Shown here: piece by piece, positions 11,247-23,076 of the stretch
Layout: every line of letters begins with the position of its first letter
How positions within the stretch are numbered: the stretch's first letter is position 1
Source of the DNA: Arcuatula senhousia
Lineage: Eukaryota; Mollusca; Bivalvia; Mytilida; Mytilidae
DNA length: 64,000 bases
Direction: 5' to 3'
Assembly: GCA_963971305.1 (NCBI GenBank)
Contig: OZ020305.1
Coordinates: 44,651,717 to 44,715,716, forward strand
Notes under the pieces: generated by a model
The model's database searches: none
Told to the model about the DNA's origin: nothing
The model's input: the letters and a program-made list of their open reading frames with translations, nothing else
Position numbers and translations under genes: made by a program

Positions 11247-11733
11247 ACCCGTGCGGGTTCCGAGTAGCGAATAGGCCCGCAGCAGCGCTAAGCTTGACGG
11301 TAAAAGTCCACTAAAGAGCGCTCAGAAACCTGACATTGGGTCAGGCCGCTTTGCCCACAAAACGACTTGGATGTTTGCCAAAGGTGGTTGAATGGGGCAG
11401 CCCTGACATCGAGAGATGCAGGGTCGTTAGGCGATAATGCGGGAAAACCTGAGCGCAAACCATAGTGGTGCACCTTGTTGGGGAAAAATGTCACGTTCCT
11501 TGCACGTTAAAGAACCCTACTGCAGGTCTCGGTAAGAGTAGGACCTGTAGGATCCCCATGCAGGAGGCTAAATTTCCCGTCACTACCCATCACTCCTTTT
11601 TCCAGTGGCAGTCAAAACTCTCCTACCCGATTGGCTTTGTGTCCCCATTTCCTCCACTTCATCATCATTTCATGTTCATCTCCCGGATATAGCCGAAATC
11701 GTGCTGCTTGGGAGTAAAGCATTTATTAACTAA
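11247..11733 (+). mobile_element. Short retroposon family A, copy 2, full length
   Basis: The 487 bp element is bounded by a perfect 12 bp target-site duplication, CCTATGACAAAC, at 11,235-11,246 and 11,734-11,745. It starts with acccgtgcgggttc and a GTAGCGAATAGG block and ends with TATAGCCGAAATCGTGCTGC and TTATTAACTAA. This copy defines both ends of family A. It landed at the 3' edge of a Penelope-like fragment. Confidence 0.9.
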
Positions 11734-11745
11734 CCTATGACAAAC

Positions 11746-12000
11746 CAATATCCGCACTCATCAGAGAGATAGAAAACCCATATTTGTCAACGAGTGCATG
11801 CATGGTGTCTACTGTAAAAATTCTTGAGTGAAGACATCAACCGAGGAGCAACATAACCCTGTGTAAGCAATTTCTGTGTCAAACGTGATGCTCTGCCAAG
11901 GAATTCGATGTAAGCAAGCTCTTGAGTAACGAATCAATTGTGATACGTAAACTCAATAAGCTGGAGAGGACGGAATGTTGCTACACAAGAAGGGAAAGCT
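11746..12000 (-). pseudogene. Penelope-like element, 3' end fragment
   Basis: The complement matches the 3' part of the Penelope copy at 4440-4692: the stretch for the VYVSQLIRYSRA-type segment, the following alpha-helical region and the terminal CTCTGATGAGTG. It carries only the end of the ORF and the 3' untranslated region. Confidence 0.65.
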
Positions 12001-12074
12001 GACAATTGGATTGTTATTTATTAAGTAATTATTAAGCTTAGATTGTAGAATTTCTGCTATGAGGACGACATTAG

Positions 12075-12430
12075 CCACCCGTGTGGTTTCCGGCTGGCGA
12101 ATAAACCATAGTGGTGCTTCGTGTCTGGGAAAATGTCACGTTCCTCACACTTTAAACAATCCTTCTGCAGGTCTCGGTAAGAGTAAGACCCATAGAATCC
12201 ATATGCAGGAAGCTTAATTGGTCGTCTTCCCATCACTTCAATTTCAAGTTGTCCCGTGCAGAACCCGGGAGGCGAATAGGCTCACAACAGAGCCTAGCTT
12301 GTATGAGGCTAAAAAGGGTATTACTATTCTGACATCGGGTTAGTGCTCAGCCAACAGAGCGACCAAGTGTATAACCTTAATGTCTGAATAGGGTGAGCCT
12401 CGTCCACGGGACTGTAAGGTCTATAATACG
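12075..12430 (+). repeat. Truncated family A piece followed by truncated family B piece
   Basis: At 12,075-12,230 a family A copy has lost its middle: the head joins directly to the ACCATAGTGGTGC region. At 12,240-12,430 a family B head and body follow, truncated before the tail. Both are degraded relative to copies 11,247 and 19,510. Confidence 0.65.
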
Positions 12431-12819
12431 GAAACCATGACCGCTGAAGATAGTGGTAAGGTTCTAAGACACGGTTCGATTTTTCTAAAGTAAAAAAAAA
12501 ATGATCTTCTTTAATTGGCTGTAAAATGAGAAGGGCTTTTAATTAGAAAATAAAAGTATGCTTGACATTTAGGGAATTAACTAGGAATTAGGATTATTAA
12601 GAAATATCAATGTTGATTGAATGAGGTATTAATAACATCTCTTTTCCTGCATTGAACCATTTGTAGAAAATTGATCATCTGAACGGTTTTTTATGCAATT
12701 TTACAATGTGACAAATGTCATTTATTGAGAAATTAAGCCGGTCGTGATCAACTTTTTTTCAGCTGTATTTGGGAGAACAAATTTTGGCCGGATTTCACGG
12801 AGTTATAAAATGGTGAATG

Positions 12820-12985
12820 TCGGGCGGGCGGCGTGCGGGCGGGGAAGAAATTTTCGTAACAGTTTTCTCAGCAACTATTAATCAAAACCACTTGATATTT
12901 GGTATACAGCATCAGGGTGGGGTCCCATAACGTGGGATACGAAGTTAGGTATGTCACTCACCTACTTCCTGTTTAACGAAATCCG
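12820..12985 (+). repeat. Fragment of a tandem-core repeat family
   Basis: The stretch cagttttctcagcaacta, then cttgatatttggtatacagc and tcacctacttcctgttta, recurs at 50,868, 55,466 and 58,430. It belongs to the class of bivalve repeats with internal tandem units. Confidence 0.6.
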
Positions 12986-13211
12986 GCCATTTTTGACTTT
13001 GACAGATTTTTTCTACTTTAAGGGCATGGAAGTGGTTTGTGGAGAACTAGCACAGGTTATAGTCGTTTTAGGGTCCAAAGTCTTGCAAGAAATGCAGTTT
13101 TTGTATTTTTTATTCACCTGAAATGGAATTTTTGTTACTGGTCATGGAAGGAAGGAATTTTTCTTCACACAAATAAAACGTACACCATCAAATTCTAGAT
13201 CTGTATAATGT

Positions 13212-13771
13212 AATTACAAATACCAAAACGCGGGTATAAACGGTTAATTTGGATATGCTATATATCGATATTTCAAGGAGTAACCTCTCATCAGTAGCAT
13301 TTGAATCAAAACATTGGAAGGTCATAAACCAAAACTTTTGAAAACGAAAAGTACTCAAAACCAAAACGTTCGAACAAGGAAGCCAAATCCAGCACCGAGG
13401 ATATCGACCATGTGCTTTACAAGGAAAGAAACCTGGTGTTTTAAACAATTTTGAATTTAAAAATCGGAAATTTCAGCACAAATATATTAGATATTTTATG
13501 GTAAATCGTGTCAGACAAGTCTGACGACCAGGCTTGTGATTACCCTCGGGGACCTCTGGTCCACCAGCAGTGGTTATCGCCCAGTGGTTTCAAAATTACA
13601 AATACCAAAACGCGGGTATAAACGGTTAATTTGGATATGCTATATATCGATATTTCAAGGAGTAACCTCTCATCAGTAGCATTTGAATCAAAACATTGGA
13701 AGGTCATAAACCAAAACTTTTGAAAACGAAAAGTACTCAAAACCAAAACGTTCGAACAAGGAAGCCAAATC
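13212..13771 (-). mobile_element. Inserted element with 174 bp direct terminal repeats
   Basis: Two direct copies of a unit of about 174 bp (starting ttacaaataccaaaacgcgg, at about 13,212 and 13,595) flank about 208 bp of internal sequence. The insertion interrupts repeat block D. The target sequence TGTAA appears on both sides, and copy 2 of the block at 19,207 is empty. The ends are not TG...CA, so it is not a classical LTR pair. It may be one and a half tandem units of a longer repeat. Confidence 0.6.
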
Positions 13772-13974
13772 CTGTAAGCTTTTAAATAAATCTACATCAG
13801 TTTTATCATGCATGGTAACAACTTTGGTCCCAAGTTTTGAAAGATGCATGTAGGATGAGCTTGTAGGGTCATTTAAAAATTTCGACGTTTACTGTTTTTT
13901 TGCCACTTTTATCTTGTTGTGTAGGGTAATTATGTTGTCATCCCTTTTGTTACAGAATAAAATACATAATTATG

Positions 13975-14451
13975 TTAGGGATCCTACGGGTCCTACTCTT
14001 ACCGAGACCTGCAGCACGGTTCTTTAACGTACGAAGAACGTGACATTTTTCCCAACACGGTGCACCAAATCGGGCAGGAGAGTTTCGACTGCCACTGGAA
14101 AAAGGCGTGATGGGCAGGGACGGGATATTTAGCCTCCTGCATGGGGATCCTACGGGTCCTACTCTTACCGAGACCTGCAGCACGGTTCTTTAACGTGCGA
14201 GGAACGTGACATTTTTCCCAACACGGTGCACCACTATGGTTTGCGGTCAGGTTTTCCGCATTATCGCCTGACGACCCAGCATCTCTCGATGTCAGGGCTG
14301 CCCCATTCAACCACCTGGGGCACACATCCCAGTCGCTTTGTGGGCAAAGCGGCCTGAACCAATGTCAGGTTTCTGGGCGCTCTTTAGTGGACTTTTACCG
14401 ACAAGCTTAGCGCTGCTGCAGGCCTATTCGCCACCCGGATCCCGCACGGGT
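13975..14451 (-). mobile_element. Short retroposon family A, copy 3, internally rearranged
   Basis: A perfect 12 bp duplication, TACATAATTATG, flanks the element (13,963-13,974 and 14,452-14,463). Inside, the block ggatcctacgggtcctactc is present twice in the same orientation (about 13,979 and 14,147) and the normal 3' tail is missing. A single duplication around a rearranged copy means the rearrangement happened before or during insertion. Confidence 0.85.
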
Positions 14452-14463
14452 TACATAATTATG

Positions 14464-14769
14464 ACTTTTCAACTAGTTCTTAATAAGACAAACACCTCAC
14501 TTGTTTGCCAGATTTTTTTTTGCAACGTCACTACAAACAAAAACATAATTTTTAAACATATTTCATTAATTTCATTTTGAAAAAGTTATAAATATACCAT
14601 AACCATATGTAAACCAATAATCATATATTTTTTATCATATTCCTTTTCTTGTAATTTCAGATATAGTTTCTAAAACTTTTATAACATCTGTGTGTCAATC
14701 TGTATACTGATCGAGTCATATATTTCGTAATAGCACAAACCATGCCTGATTTTTTAAACTCAGACTTAA
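14464..14769. other. AT-rich stretch, no gene seen
   Basis: No coding frame or repeat edge was recognised. Confidence 0.4.
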
Positions 14770-15928
14770 CTAGAAGGAAACGCTTAAATATAAGTTGGAA
14801 ACTTGCCAAATTTGAAGTGCGGAATGAATTTTTTTTCTGTATAATTTATTTTTTACATGTAATGCAATTGGAAGTTTTTTAGTGGTGTTCAGTTCAACTA
14901 TTGGAGTAAATGGCTGAGTGGCTGCTTCTCCTCCGGCTTGAGGTCTATTGTTATAAGATGTATCGGTTTCGACAACACTTAATTCACCATGTCCTGATAG
15001 ATTATTAACATTTTTAACAAACCACTGATTTTGAAGCATGGATAGACGATAAAGAGATGTGGAATAATTGTACGCGACACAACCAACATTAAAGAAACGG
15101 CAATTTAAAAAATCGCAATGGAAAACAGTCAGCAGTCTTCAACATGACCAGAGGTCACTGCTCGCTGTCTTGAATTTTCATTAATACCAATTATTTTATC
15201 TGACATATCATTAACTTCTCTATATATAACTGTAGTACTAGACGGTTTAATATTTAAACACGCTAAGATAAAAGAAATATGCCACCTCCACATTTTGTTT
15301 TCACTACTGGTAGAGCTAATGCCTCATTTAGTTTTCCTTGACATGGACCTGAAATGTGAAGCCATTCAGTTGTTTCGAAAAGTTCTTGGCTCTCCGATAC
15401 AAAATTGCAGTTTTTGCACTTAACTGCTACAATTTTGCATAAACCTCTTCTTTGAACAAGTTTTACCTCGGGTTCTGGCTTGGAACACATTGACAATAAG
15501 TCGATTTAATGTGGCAAAAAGGCTGAAACAATTTAGTTCAGTCTAAAAAATTAACAATGACATTTTCTTGCCGATCACATTCTATGTATGGAAACACATC
15601 GTTATCTTTTTTAAGGACGCAGTTTCGATGGCAAAATAACAACCTCTGGCCCACTACGCATTTGTGTGGACCGCCTCTGTGTATCTTGAATTGATGGTCT
15701 GACAGTCTGTGTATTATCAGAATCTTTAGAGGAAGATTATAAACAATCAGAAACATTTTCTTTAGATGATAGAAAAGTTGCAGAAGTTAGAAAAGATGAA
15801 GTGCTGAGCTCTTCCTCTGATTGGACAGACAAATTCCAAGTTTCCTGTTTGTTCCATGGTGTGTTTCCATAATCAAATGTACCTTTTAAACTTTTTCTCC
15901 TCCTAGTTGATTTCCTTTTTATCCACAT
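14770..15928 (-). pseudogene. Mutator-like transposase N-terminal region, decayed
   Basis: Minus-strand blocks in order: a basic start MWIKRKSTRRRKSLKG with FDYGNTPWNKQ; a Cys-containing block QRRGLCKIVAVKCKNCNF; then GPCQGKLNEALALPVVKTKC; then, after a frameshift, LACLNIKPSSTTVIYREVN; and last LQNQWFVKNVNNLSG. The Cys-rich fold followed by 'LNEALAL...LNIKPSS...YREVND' resembles the N-terminal region of animal Mutator-like transposases. Stops and at least two frameshifts break it and no DDE catalytic core remains. The subfamily is uncertain. Confidence 0.5.
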
Positions 15929-16523
15929 CTTAACTAAACTCTTACACTCCTTGCTGCTAACCCAAGTCCATACTGTTACTTATCAGATAAAGTGCAATTA
16001 TGAGGTCACTAGAATATGAAGAAGACAAAAAAGTACAGATAACTTTATTTTTTAAAAATTTAAATAAGTTTCTCATGATTTTAGTTGCACATAAATGTTT
16101 CTAAAATACAAAAGCATTTTGTACTATTTTGCCTTACTTCAATAATTTGAACAAAAAAAAAAAGAATTATCTGCTCTTTGACCATGCATGTTTTTCAAAT
16201 AGATTTACTGATTTGCATAGAAATGGTTTTACCAAAAAATTGTCTTAATGTAAATGAGAAATTGAATTAGTTGTTTAGTTTAATTTTAGTTCTAACTGAT
16301 ACACATCATTTCCCTATTTTTTTTAAGTGTAATTAGATTTTAGGATAAAGTGAATGGTTGACATATGATAGTACCTGAAATGCTTTTTTCTTATGCTGTT
16401 TCTAATATATATAGAAACATAATAAATGTTCGAGTGAAAGTGCAAGTTAACTTTCTTTTTCAATGTCTCTCAAGTCATTTGGTATATTTATTACCATAAA
16501 AAAATCATTTTTGATAGTTTTTT
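15929..16523. other. AT-rich stretch, no gene seen
   Basis: No supportable feature. It is rich in A and T homopolymer runs. Confidence 0.4.
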
Positions 16524-17927
16524 CAGCTCATCTGTCTCAAAGGGTCATGTGAGCTATTGTCATCGTTAGGCGTCCGTCGTCCGTTAACTTTTCTTTAAAG
16601 ATCTTCTTCTCTGAAACCGCTGAAGGGATTGCATTGAAATTTGGTATACTTGATCTTTAGGATGTCCTCTACCAAGTTTGTGAAAAATATACACGTCGAC
16701 CAACAAACATGGCCGCTGTTGCTAAAAATAGAACAGGGGGGGGGGTCAGACCAATGTTTTTGGCTTATAACTCGATTAGTATAAGAGATAGAGAAAATCC
16801 GAAGCAACCTTCCTTGGACAGCATCAAAAGCTCTACAAATCTCTCCATCCAGTCGAAGTTGTGAAACGACTCCTTATAGGAGTTATTGCCCTTTAATCAT
16901 CAAAATTGACCATTTTAGCAGTTTTTGGACTATAACTTGAAAATCGTTAGAGCTAGAGGAAAAGTTTGCATTGCAGAATTGTTAAGCTCATTGAGATCTA
17001 CAAAAATGATTTCAGGGTCAAAATTGTCAGATCAGCCATTTAAGAGTTATTATCCTTAAACTGTTTTTTTTTCATTTATTTTAACTGATTTTCAAAAATC
17101 TTCTCTGAAACCACTGAAGGGATTGCATTGATACTTGGTATACTTGATCTTTAGGATGTCCTCTACCAGGTTTGTGAATTATATATACATCGATCAACCA
17201 ACATGGCCGCCGTTGCTAAAAATAGAACAGGGGGGTCAGACCATTGTTTTTGGCTTATAACTCGAAAAGTATAAGAGATAGAGAAAATCCGAAGCAACCT
17301 TCCATGTTTAGCATCAAAAGCTCTACAAATCTCTCTATTGAGTCGAAGTTGTGAAACGACTCCTTATAGGAGTTATTGCCATTTAATCGTCAAAATTGAC
17401 AATTTTTGCAGTTTTGGGATAATATCTTGAAAATTGTTAGAGCTAGAGGAAAAGTTAGCATTGCAGAATTGTTTAGCTCATTGAGATCTACAAAAAAGGA
17501 TTCAGGGTCAAAATTGTCAGATCAGCCATTTAAGAGTTATTCCCCTTTAACTGTTTTTTTTTCCATTAATTTAAACTGATTTTCAAAAATCTTCTTCTCT
17601 GAAACCGCTGAAGGGATTGCTTTGAAACATGGCGGCCATTGCTAAAAATAGAACAGGGAGGTCAGACCATGGTTTATGGCTTATAACTTGAAAAGTATAA
17701 GAGATAGAGAAAATCCGAAGCAACTTTTCTTGTTCAGCATCTAAAGGTCCTTACAGGAGTTATTGCCCTGTTTTTTTTCTATTATTTTAAATGATTTCCA
17801 AAAATCTTCTCTGAAACCACTGAAGGGATTGTTTTGCAACTTTGTATACTTGAAAGTTTGTGAAATTTATTCAAACTTTGGCATAAGAGATCAGGTGAGC
17901 GATTCAGGCTCCTGGGAGCCTCTAGTT
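16524..17927 (+). repeat. Tandem-core repeat element, about 490 bp units
   Basis: The unit, starting near cttctctgaaaccgctgaag, occurs at about 16,600, 17,098, 17,590 (deleted) and 17,803 (partial). Flanking ends are distinct: TCAAAGGGTCATGTGAGC at the left and GATCAGGTGAGCGATTCAGG with GCTCCTGGGAGCC at the right. Both ends share a (A/C)TGTGAGC/GGTGAGC core. The unit structure within fixed ends resembles bivalve non-autonomous Helitron/Helentron-type elements, which is inference. No protein is encoded. Confidence 0.7.
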
Positions 17928-18124
17928 TAGTCATGTGTTGACTAAATTTTCAATCATTATTATGATCACAAGAATTTTATTCTTGAATTGACATATGATT
18001 TTGCATTGGCTATATTCTAGTTAGTTTTTGCACCATATTCATAAATAAGGTTTCATTTTAATCCATATATCCTACAGATAAGGAAAAGCCTTCTTAAATA
18101 AATTCTTTAAAAAACGTTTTCCAT

Positions 18125-19325
18125 TAAGGTTCTAAGACACGATTTGATTTTGCTTACAAGTTAGCTTCGCATGGTGACATCCTAGAATTTCTAAAGTAAA
18201 ATAAATTGTTCTTCTTTAAGTGGCTGTAAAACGAAAGGCATTCAATTAGTGTTAGTTAGTTAGTTATTGCTTTACTCCCAAGCAGCACGATTTCGGCTAT
18301 ATCTGGGAGATGAACATGAAAGTGGTGATACAATGAACATGAAATGATGATGAAGTGGAGGAAATGGGGACACAAGGCCAATCGGGTAGGAGAGTTTTGA
18401 CTGCCATTGGAAAAAAGAGTGGTGGGTAGGGACGGGAAATTTATCCTCCTGCATGGGGATCCTACAGGTCCTACTCTTACCGAGACCTGCAGCAGGGTTC
18501 TTTAACGTGCGAGGAACGTGACATTTTTCCCAACACGGTGCACCACTATGGTTTGCGGTCAGGTTTTCCGCATTATCGCCTGACGACCCCGCATCTCTCG
18601 ATGTCAGGGTTGCCCCATTCAACCACCTGGGGCACACATCACAGTCGCTTTGTGGCAAAGCGGCCTGACCCGATGTCAGGTTTCTGAGCGCTCTTTAGTG
18701 GACTTTTACCTTTTATCGACAAGCTTAGCGCTGCTGCGGGCCTATTAGCCACCCGGAACCCGCACGGGTTCATATAATTAGAAAATAAAAGTATATTTGA
18801 ACTTTAGGGAATTAACTAGGAATTAGGATTTTAAAGAAATATCAATGTTGATTAAGGTATTAATAACATCTCTTTTCCTGCATTGAACTATTTGTAGAAA
18901 ATTGATCATCTGAACGTTTTTTGGGATGCAATTTTACAGTGTGACAAATGTGAAGTCATTTACTGAGAAATTAAGCTGGTCGTGATAAACTTTTTTTCAG
19001 CTGTATTTGCAGAAAAGTTTTTCTACTTTAAGAGCATGTTAAGTGGTTTATGGAGAATTAGCACAGGTTATAGTCGTTTAAGGGTCCAAAGTCTGGCAAG
19101 AAATGGAGTTTTTTGTGTCTTTTTCAAATGAAACGGAATATTTGTTTCTGGCCATGGAATGAATGAATTTTCCTTCACACAAATAAAAAGTGCACTATCA
19201 AATTCTGTATAATGTAAGCTTTTAAATGAGTCTACATCAGTTTTATCATGCCTGGTAACAACTTTAGACCCAAGTTTTAAAAGATGCATGTAGCTTGTAT
19301 GGTCATTTAAAAGCAATTGAGGTCA
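18125..19325. repeat. Dispersed repeat block D, copy 2, split by a retroposon
   Basis: This is the second copy of the block at 12,455. It is interrupted at 18,250-18,774 by family A copy 4 and lacks the 560 bp insertion of copy 1. Landmarks such as gaactttagggaattaacta and ctacatcagttttatcatgc keep the same order. Confidence 0.7.
18250..18774 (-). mobile_element. Short retroposon family A, copy 4
   Basis: A nearly full-length family A copy inserted in repeat block D. AATTAG occurs on both sides (18,244-18,249 and 18,776-18,781), while block D copy 1 has this sequence once (aattagaaaataaaag), which gives the empty site. Confidence 0.85.
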
Positions 19326-19344
19326 ACCGTGATTGATTTTCTAC

Positions 19345-19490
19345 TTAACGTGTGTATACAGTGCCACGCTTCATTTACGTAAAAGAGCTCTTTGTGGACC
19401 GCCAGGTAGTGCACCACATAGTCCAGATTTTCAACCCCTACCCACCTCTTCTCTTTATATGTGGTCTTAATAATGTTACTGCTCCCAACC
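19345..19490 (+). repeat. Family B internal fragment
   Basis: Matches the body of family B (cgtgtgtatacagtgccacg, then tgtggaccgccaggtagtgc) without head or tail. Confidence 0.6.
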
Positions 19491-19509
19491 TCATACGTCT
19501 GATCATCAT

Positions 19510-19988
19510 GCCGGGTGGCGAATAGGCCCGTAGCAGAGCATAGCTTGTCGTAAGAGGCGACTTAGGGTCTTAGGATTCTGACGTCGGATCAGTGGTCAGC
19601 CCATAGAGCAACCAGGTGTGTACCCTAGGTTGCTGCTTAGGGTAGCCCTCGTCCGCGGGGGTTGTCAAGTCTACAATACGGAAACCCTGACCGCCGACCA
19701 TAGTGGGCCAACGTGTATGGAGAGTGCCACGCTTCATGCACGTAAAAGACCCCTTTGTGGACCGCCAAGTAGTGCACCACATAGGCTAAATTTTCCGCCC
19801 CTACCCACCTCTCCCCTTTTCCTGTGGTTCTTCAAAATTTACTGTTCCTTTGTGTCCCACTTCACCTCCATATTTCATTTATCATCATCATTTCATGTTC
19901 ATTTTATCATCCTTTTCATGTTCATCGCCTGTAAATAACATATATAGCGTTGCACGGGCGTAAAACACCAACTCACTCACTCACTCAC
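19510..19988 (+). mobile_element. Short retroposon family B, copy 4, full length
   Basis: The 479 bp element is flanked by TGATCATCAT at 19,500-19,509 and 19,989-19,998. It runs from the GGTGGCGAATAGGCCCG head to TATAGCGTTGCACGGGCGTA and ACTC repeats. This is the best-preserved family B copy and defines its length. Confidence 0.88.
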
Positions 19989-19999
19989 TGATCATCATT

Positions 20000-20210
20000 C
20001 ACCATCCTTTTCATGTTCATATAGCGCTGCAATGACGTAAAACACCAATTCGCTCACCAAGTAGTAGTCAAAGCTTTCCTCTTCGATTGGCCTTGTGTCC
20101 CCCTTTCCTCCACGTTATCATCTTTCCATGTCCATTGTATCACCCGTATTACTTTTATCTCCCTGATATAGCCGAAATAGAGCTGTTTGGTAGTATAGCA
20201 ATAACTAATG
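20000..20210 (+). repeat. Family B tail fused to family A 3' part
   Basis: At 20,000-20,045 a diverged B tail (catatagcgctgcaatgacg) is followed at 20,058-20,210 by the 3' half of family A, ending near gatatagccgaaatagagct. Confidence 0.6.
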
Positions 20211-20514
20211 AAAGAACCCCATTGAGCACGCTCACATACCCCACGCATCCACAATATTGTAACGGCCGGTGGTAGGAAGAATCAGAGTCTTGTCCTAACA
20301 ATGGGCGAGCGGTCTATTTATTGGCTAGAACAATATCTTGTGGTAAAGTTGTAACCCAACAAGAAAGTATTCTACGACAAAATGGGCAATATATCGATGA
20401 GACTTCATAATATAAGTTTGCCAAATGAAGTTGCACCAATATATGAAAAGGACAGAACAACTCTTAGCTCCACAATGTTACAAAGTCTGGGTTCGTAAGT
20501 CTCTGGCTTGTGGT

Positions 20515-21020
20515 TAGTTAGTTATTGCTTTACTCCCAAGCAGCACGATTTCGGCTATATCTGGGAGATGAACATGAAAGTGGTGATACAATGAACATGA
20601 AATGATGATGAAGTGGAGGAATGGGGACATAAGGCCAATCGGGTAGGAGAGTTTTGACTGCCACTGGAAAAGGAGTGATGAGTAGGGACGGGAAATTTAG
20701 CCTCCTGCATGGGGATCCTACGGGTCCTACTCTTACCGAGACCTGCAGCAGGGTTCTTTAACATGCGAGGAACGTGACATTTTTCCCAATCCGGTGCACC
20801 ACTATGGTTTGCGGTCAGGTTTTCCGCATTATCGCCTGACGACCCCGCATCTCTCGATGTCAGGGCTGCCCCATTAACCACCTGGGGCACACACCCCAGT
20901 CGCTTTGTGGGCAAAGCGGCCTCACCCGATGTCAGGTTTCTGAGCGCTCTTTAGTGGACGTTTACCGACAAGCTTAGCGCTGCTGCGGGCCTATTCGCCA
21001 TCCGGAACCCGCACGGGTAG
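20515..21020 (-). mobile_element. Short retroposon family A, copy 5, full length
   Basis: The element is bounded by the 12 bp duplication CTGGCTTGTGGT (20,503-20,514 and 21,021-21,032). Its sequence is very close to copies 1 and 4, so these were active not long ago relative to the decayed transposons around them. Confidence 0.88.
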
Positions 21021-21032
21021 CTGGCTTGTGGT

Positions 21033-21610
21033 AACAAAGTAAAAAGTGCTATATTTCAATTAACAAAGATGGTTTATTATCGTATAAATTAACAAATATA
21101 TGTGTATTATTTGAATAAATTATTTATAAAACACATTGTCTTTATGTTATGAACGAAATCTCTCAGGTTTGTCTTGGACTCGTGATGGATGTCCTCCTGT
21201 AGCACGACAGAACATGTGAGGCTAACCCTTATTTTGTTTGACAGGACCCTCGTAATGCTTATAGAATATCTCAATTTGTTGTGAGTTTAATATTATCTTA
21301 GGAAATAATAAGTGTTTCTCGTTGAAGGAGTCACCATTGCTATGATGTCTAATCCTGATGGTCGACCATGTGTTCACAAGAAAAACTTATTTTTATGAAC
21401 GTTAATTGTTCAATTTAGTTATTCTTAGAGAACTATGGTTCGATTGTAAGTGACCGTCATACAACTTTATGACCTATGCACAACGCCTATGAACCTCGTA
21501 GTTCCTCCAAGAAACGAAAATAATTACTGAACAAATTATTTGTTTACGTTTGCTTTATCAATTAATTTACTTAGCTGAACTACTAGTTGAACGAGTCTTA
21601 TACCTTCTCC
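21033..21610. other. Intergenic stretch, no gene seen
   Basis: AT-rich with no supportable ORF or repeat before the duplicated block begins. Confidence 0.4.
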
Positions 21611-23076
21611 ATAGCTTGTCTGAACTCTTTGTAACGTAGTCCTCTGCCTTGAGCCACGGACTGCCCAAATGACCCTATGCCGCTATTTTTTTTATAAATC
21701 CGCCATTTGGAACTTTTCTGATCTCAAGTTCCGAATGTCGAACTGACCCAGATTAACCAATCAAATGAAAGCGTCTATAGTGACGACCAATCAGCATCCA
21801 TCATCATTCCAATATGGCAGACGACAACAAAACAATAAAAATGGGAACATATTTCGGACAATAATTGGATAAATTCGACGCATAATAAAGTAAGGATCAT
21901 TTTTTATACTATGCATTCTTCTATTAACTCTATGACACAAACGTAATTCCCTTTTACGCAGCTATGACGTCATGATTCTCGTGATTTACATATTAGTGTG
22001 CCGTTTATATAAACACATGACCGTTCATTTGTTATTTATACGCCAATTCTTTGACGTACGTGACTTGACACGTTTCAATAAATAATTTATAATATTGTAC
22101 CATATATCAGAACAATTAATAAATGTTCAACTGATTGAAACTCTCCACATTATGTTGAACAAAAATCAAAACATCGTACCGATACACAATATCACCGACA
22201 CTGTACAATTTATTGAAAATAACCAAATCTACCTAATACGATGTATACATCGTGCCGACGTATAAACAATGTTCCAATATACACATAACCACTGTGCACG
22301 ATAAGAATAACAACAACAAATAAATCAATAATGATTCGTATGCCAATTCGACGTATCTATAAATAGAGACAAAACTTGTGACTTGGGCATCTTCTTACAA
22401 TATTTACAGGATTAAAAAAGTCAGAGTTGTTGTCTTTCAAATCGTATGTTAAACAGGAAGACCTGAAAATGTATCCATCCATACGGGATTCCTACCCGAA
22501 GCTACATACCAAATATCAAAAGCCTTCGAGTAATAGTTTCTGAGAACTCTGTTACCAAACTTTTCTAACCTGAAATTAAGTGAAAAAAGTCTTAAATCGA
22601 CCGTTAAAACAGGAAGTAGATGATCAACAGACTTGAAAACGTATCCCACCTATATGGTACCCCTACCTGAAGCTACATACCAATATCAAAAGCAAAGGCC
22701 TACGATTAAAAGTTGCTTGGAAATCTGTTACGGACTGATTCTCGGACTCGCGGACAGACGGACCAGCCAAAAACATTATACCCTTCGTAACTTCTTTGCA
22801 TGGGATATAACTAATAAGGGCGATAAACATGGAAGTGATGATAAAACTAGAAAAACTGTGAGCCGCAGCTCACAAATAAATACCCCCCACCCCCCAACAA
22901 AATTAATCAGATAAAATTTAGAATAAGAGATGCACATCTACATTATGTCACAAAGATTGTGTTTAGGTTTCATGAAAATCCATCAAGGGGTTTAGGAGGA
23001 GTTGCAGATAAGAGATTGGCACCCCCATGTAGTCGAATAGCTGAGTCCATGTATTGCTATGGGAAACCCCAAAATC
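21611..23076. repeat. 1.46 kb tandem duplication, unit 1
   Basis: The unit begins atagcttgtctgaactcttt and is repeated head-to-tail from 23,077 with only scattered substitutions and short indels. It contains a perfect ATGACGTCAT palindrome (21,964-21,973), a TATATAAA box (22,006-22,013) and a segment ataccccccaccccccaaca. No long ORF is conserved, so it seems non-coding. Confidence 0.85.

Larger units (their letters stand above)
12455..13960. repeat. Dispersed repeat block D, copy 1
   Basis: The segment starting ggttctaagacacggttcga is repeated at 18,125-19,325, with the same order of landmarks (ttagggaattaactaggaat, ctgcattgaaccatttgtag, tacatcagttttatcatgc). Copy 1 carries two insertions: a roughly 165 bp piece of a tandem-core element at 12,820-12,985 and a 560 bp element at 13,212-13,771. 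No coding function is evident. Confidence 0.7.

Noticed and set aside
22633..22914. 93-codon ORF present in both 1.46 kb units (also 24,097-24,378)
   Set aside because: Its conservation follows from the recent duplication of the DNA. The composition is not protein-like and it runs through C-rich repeat sequence.
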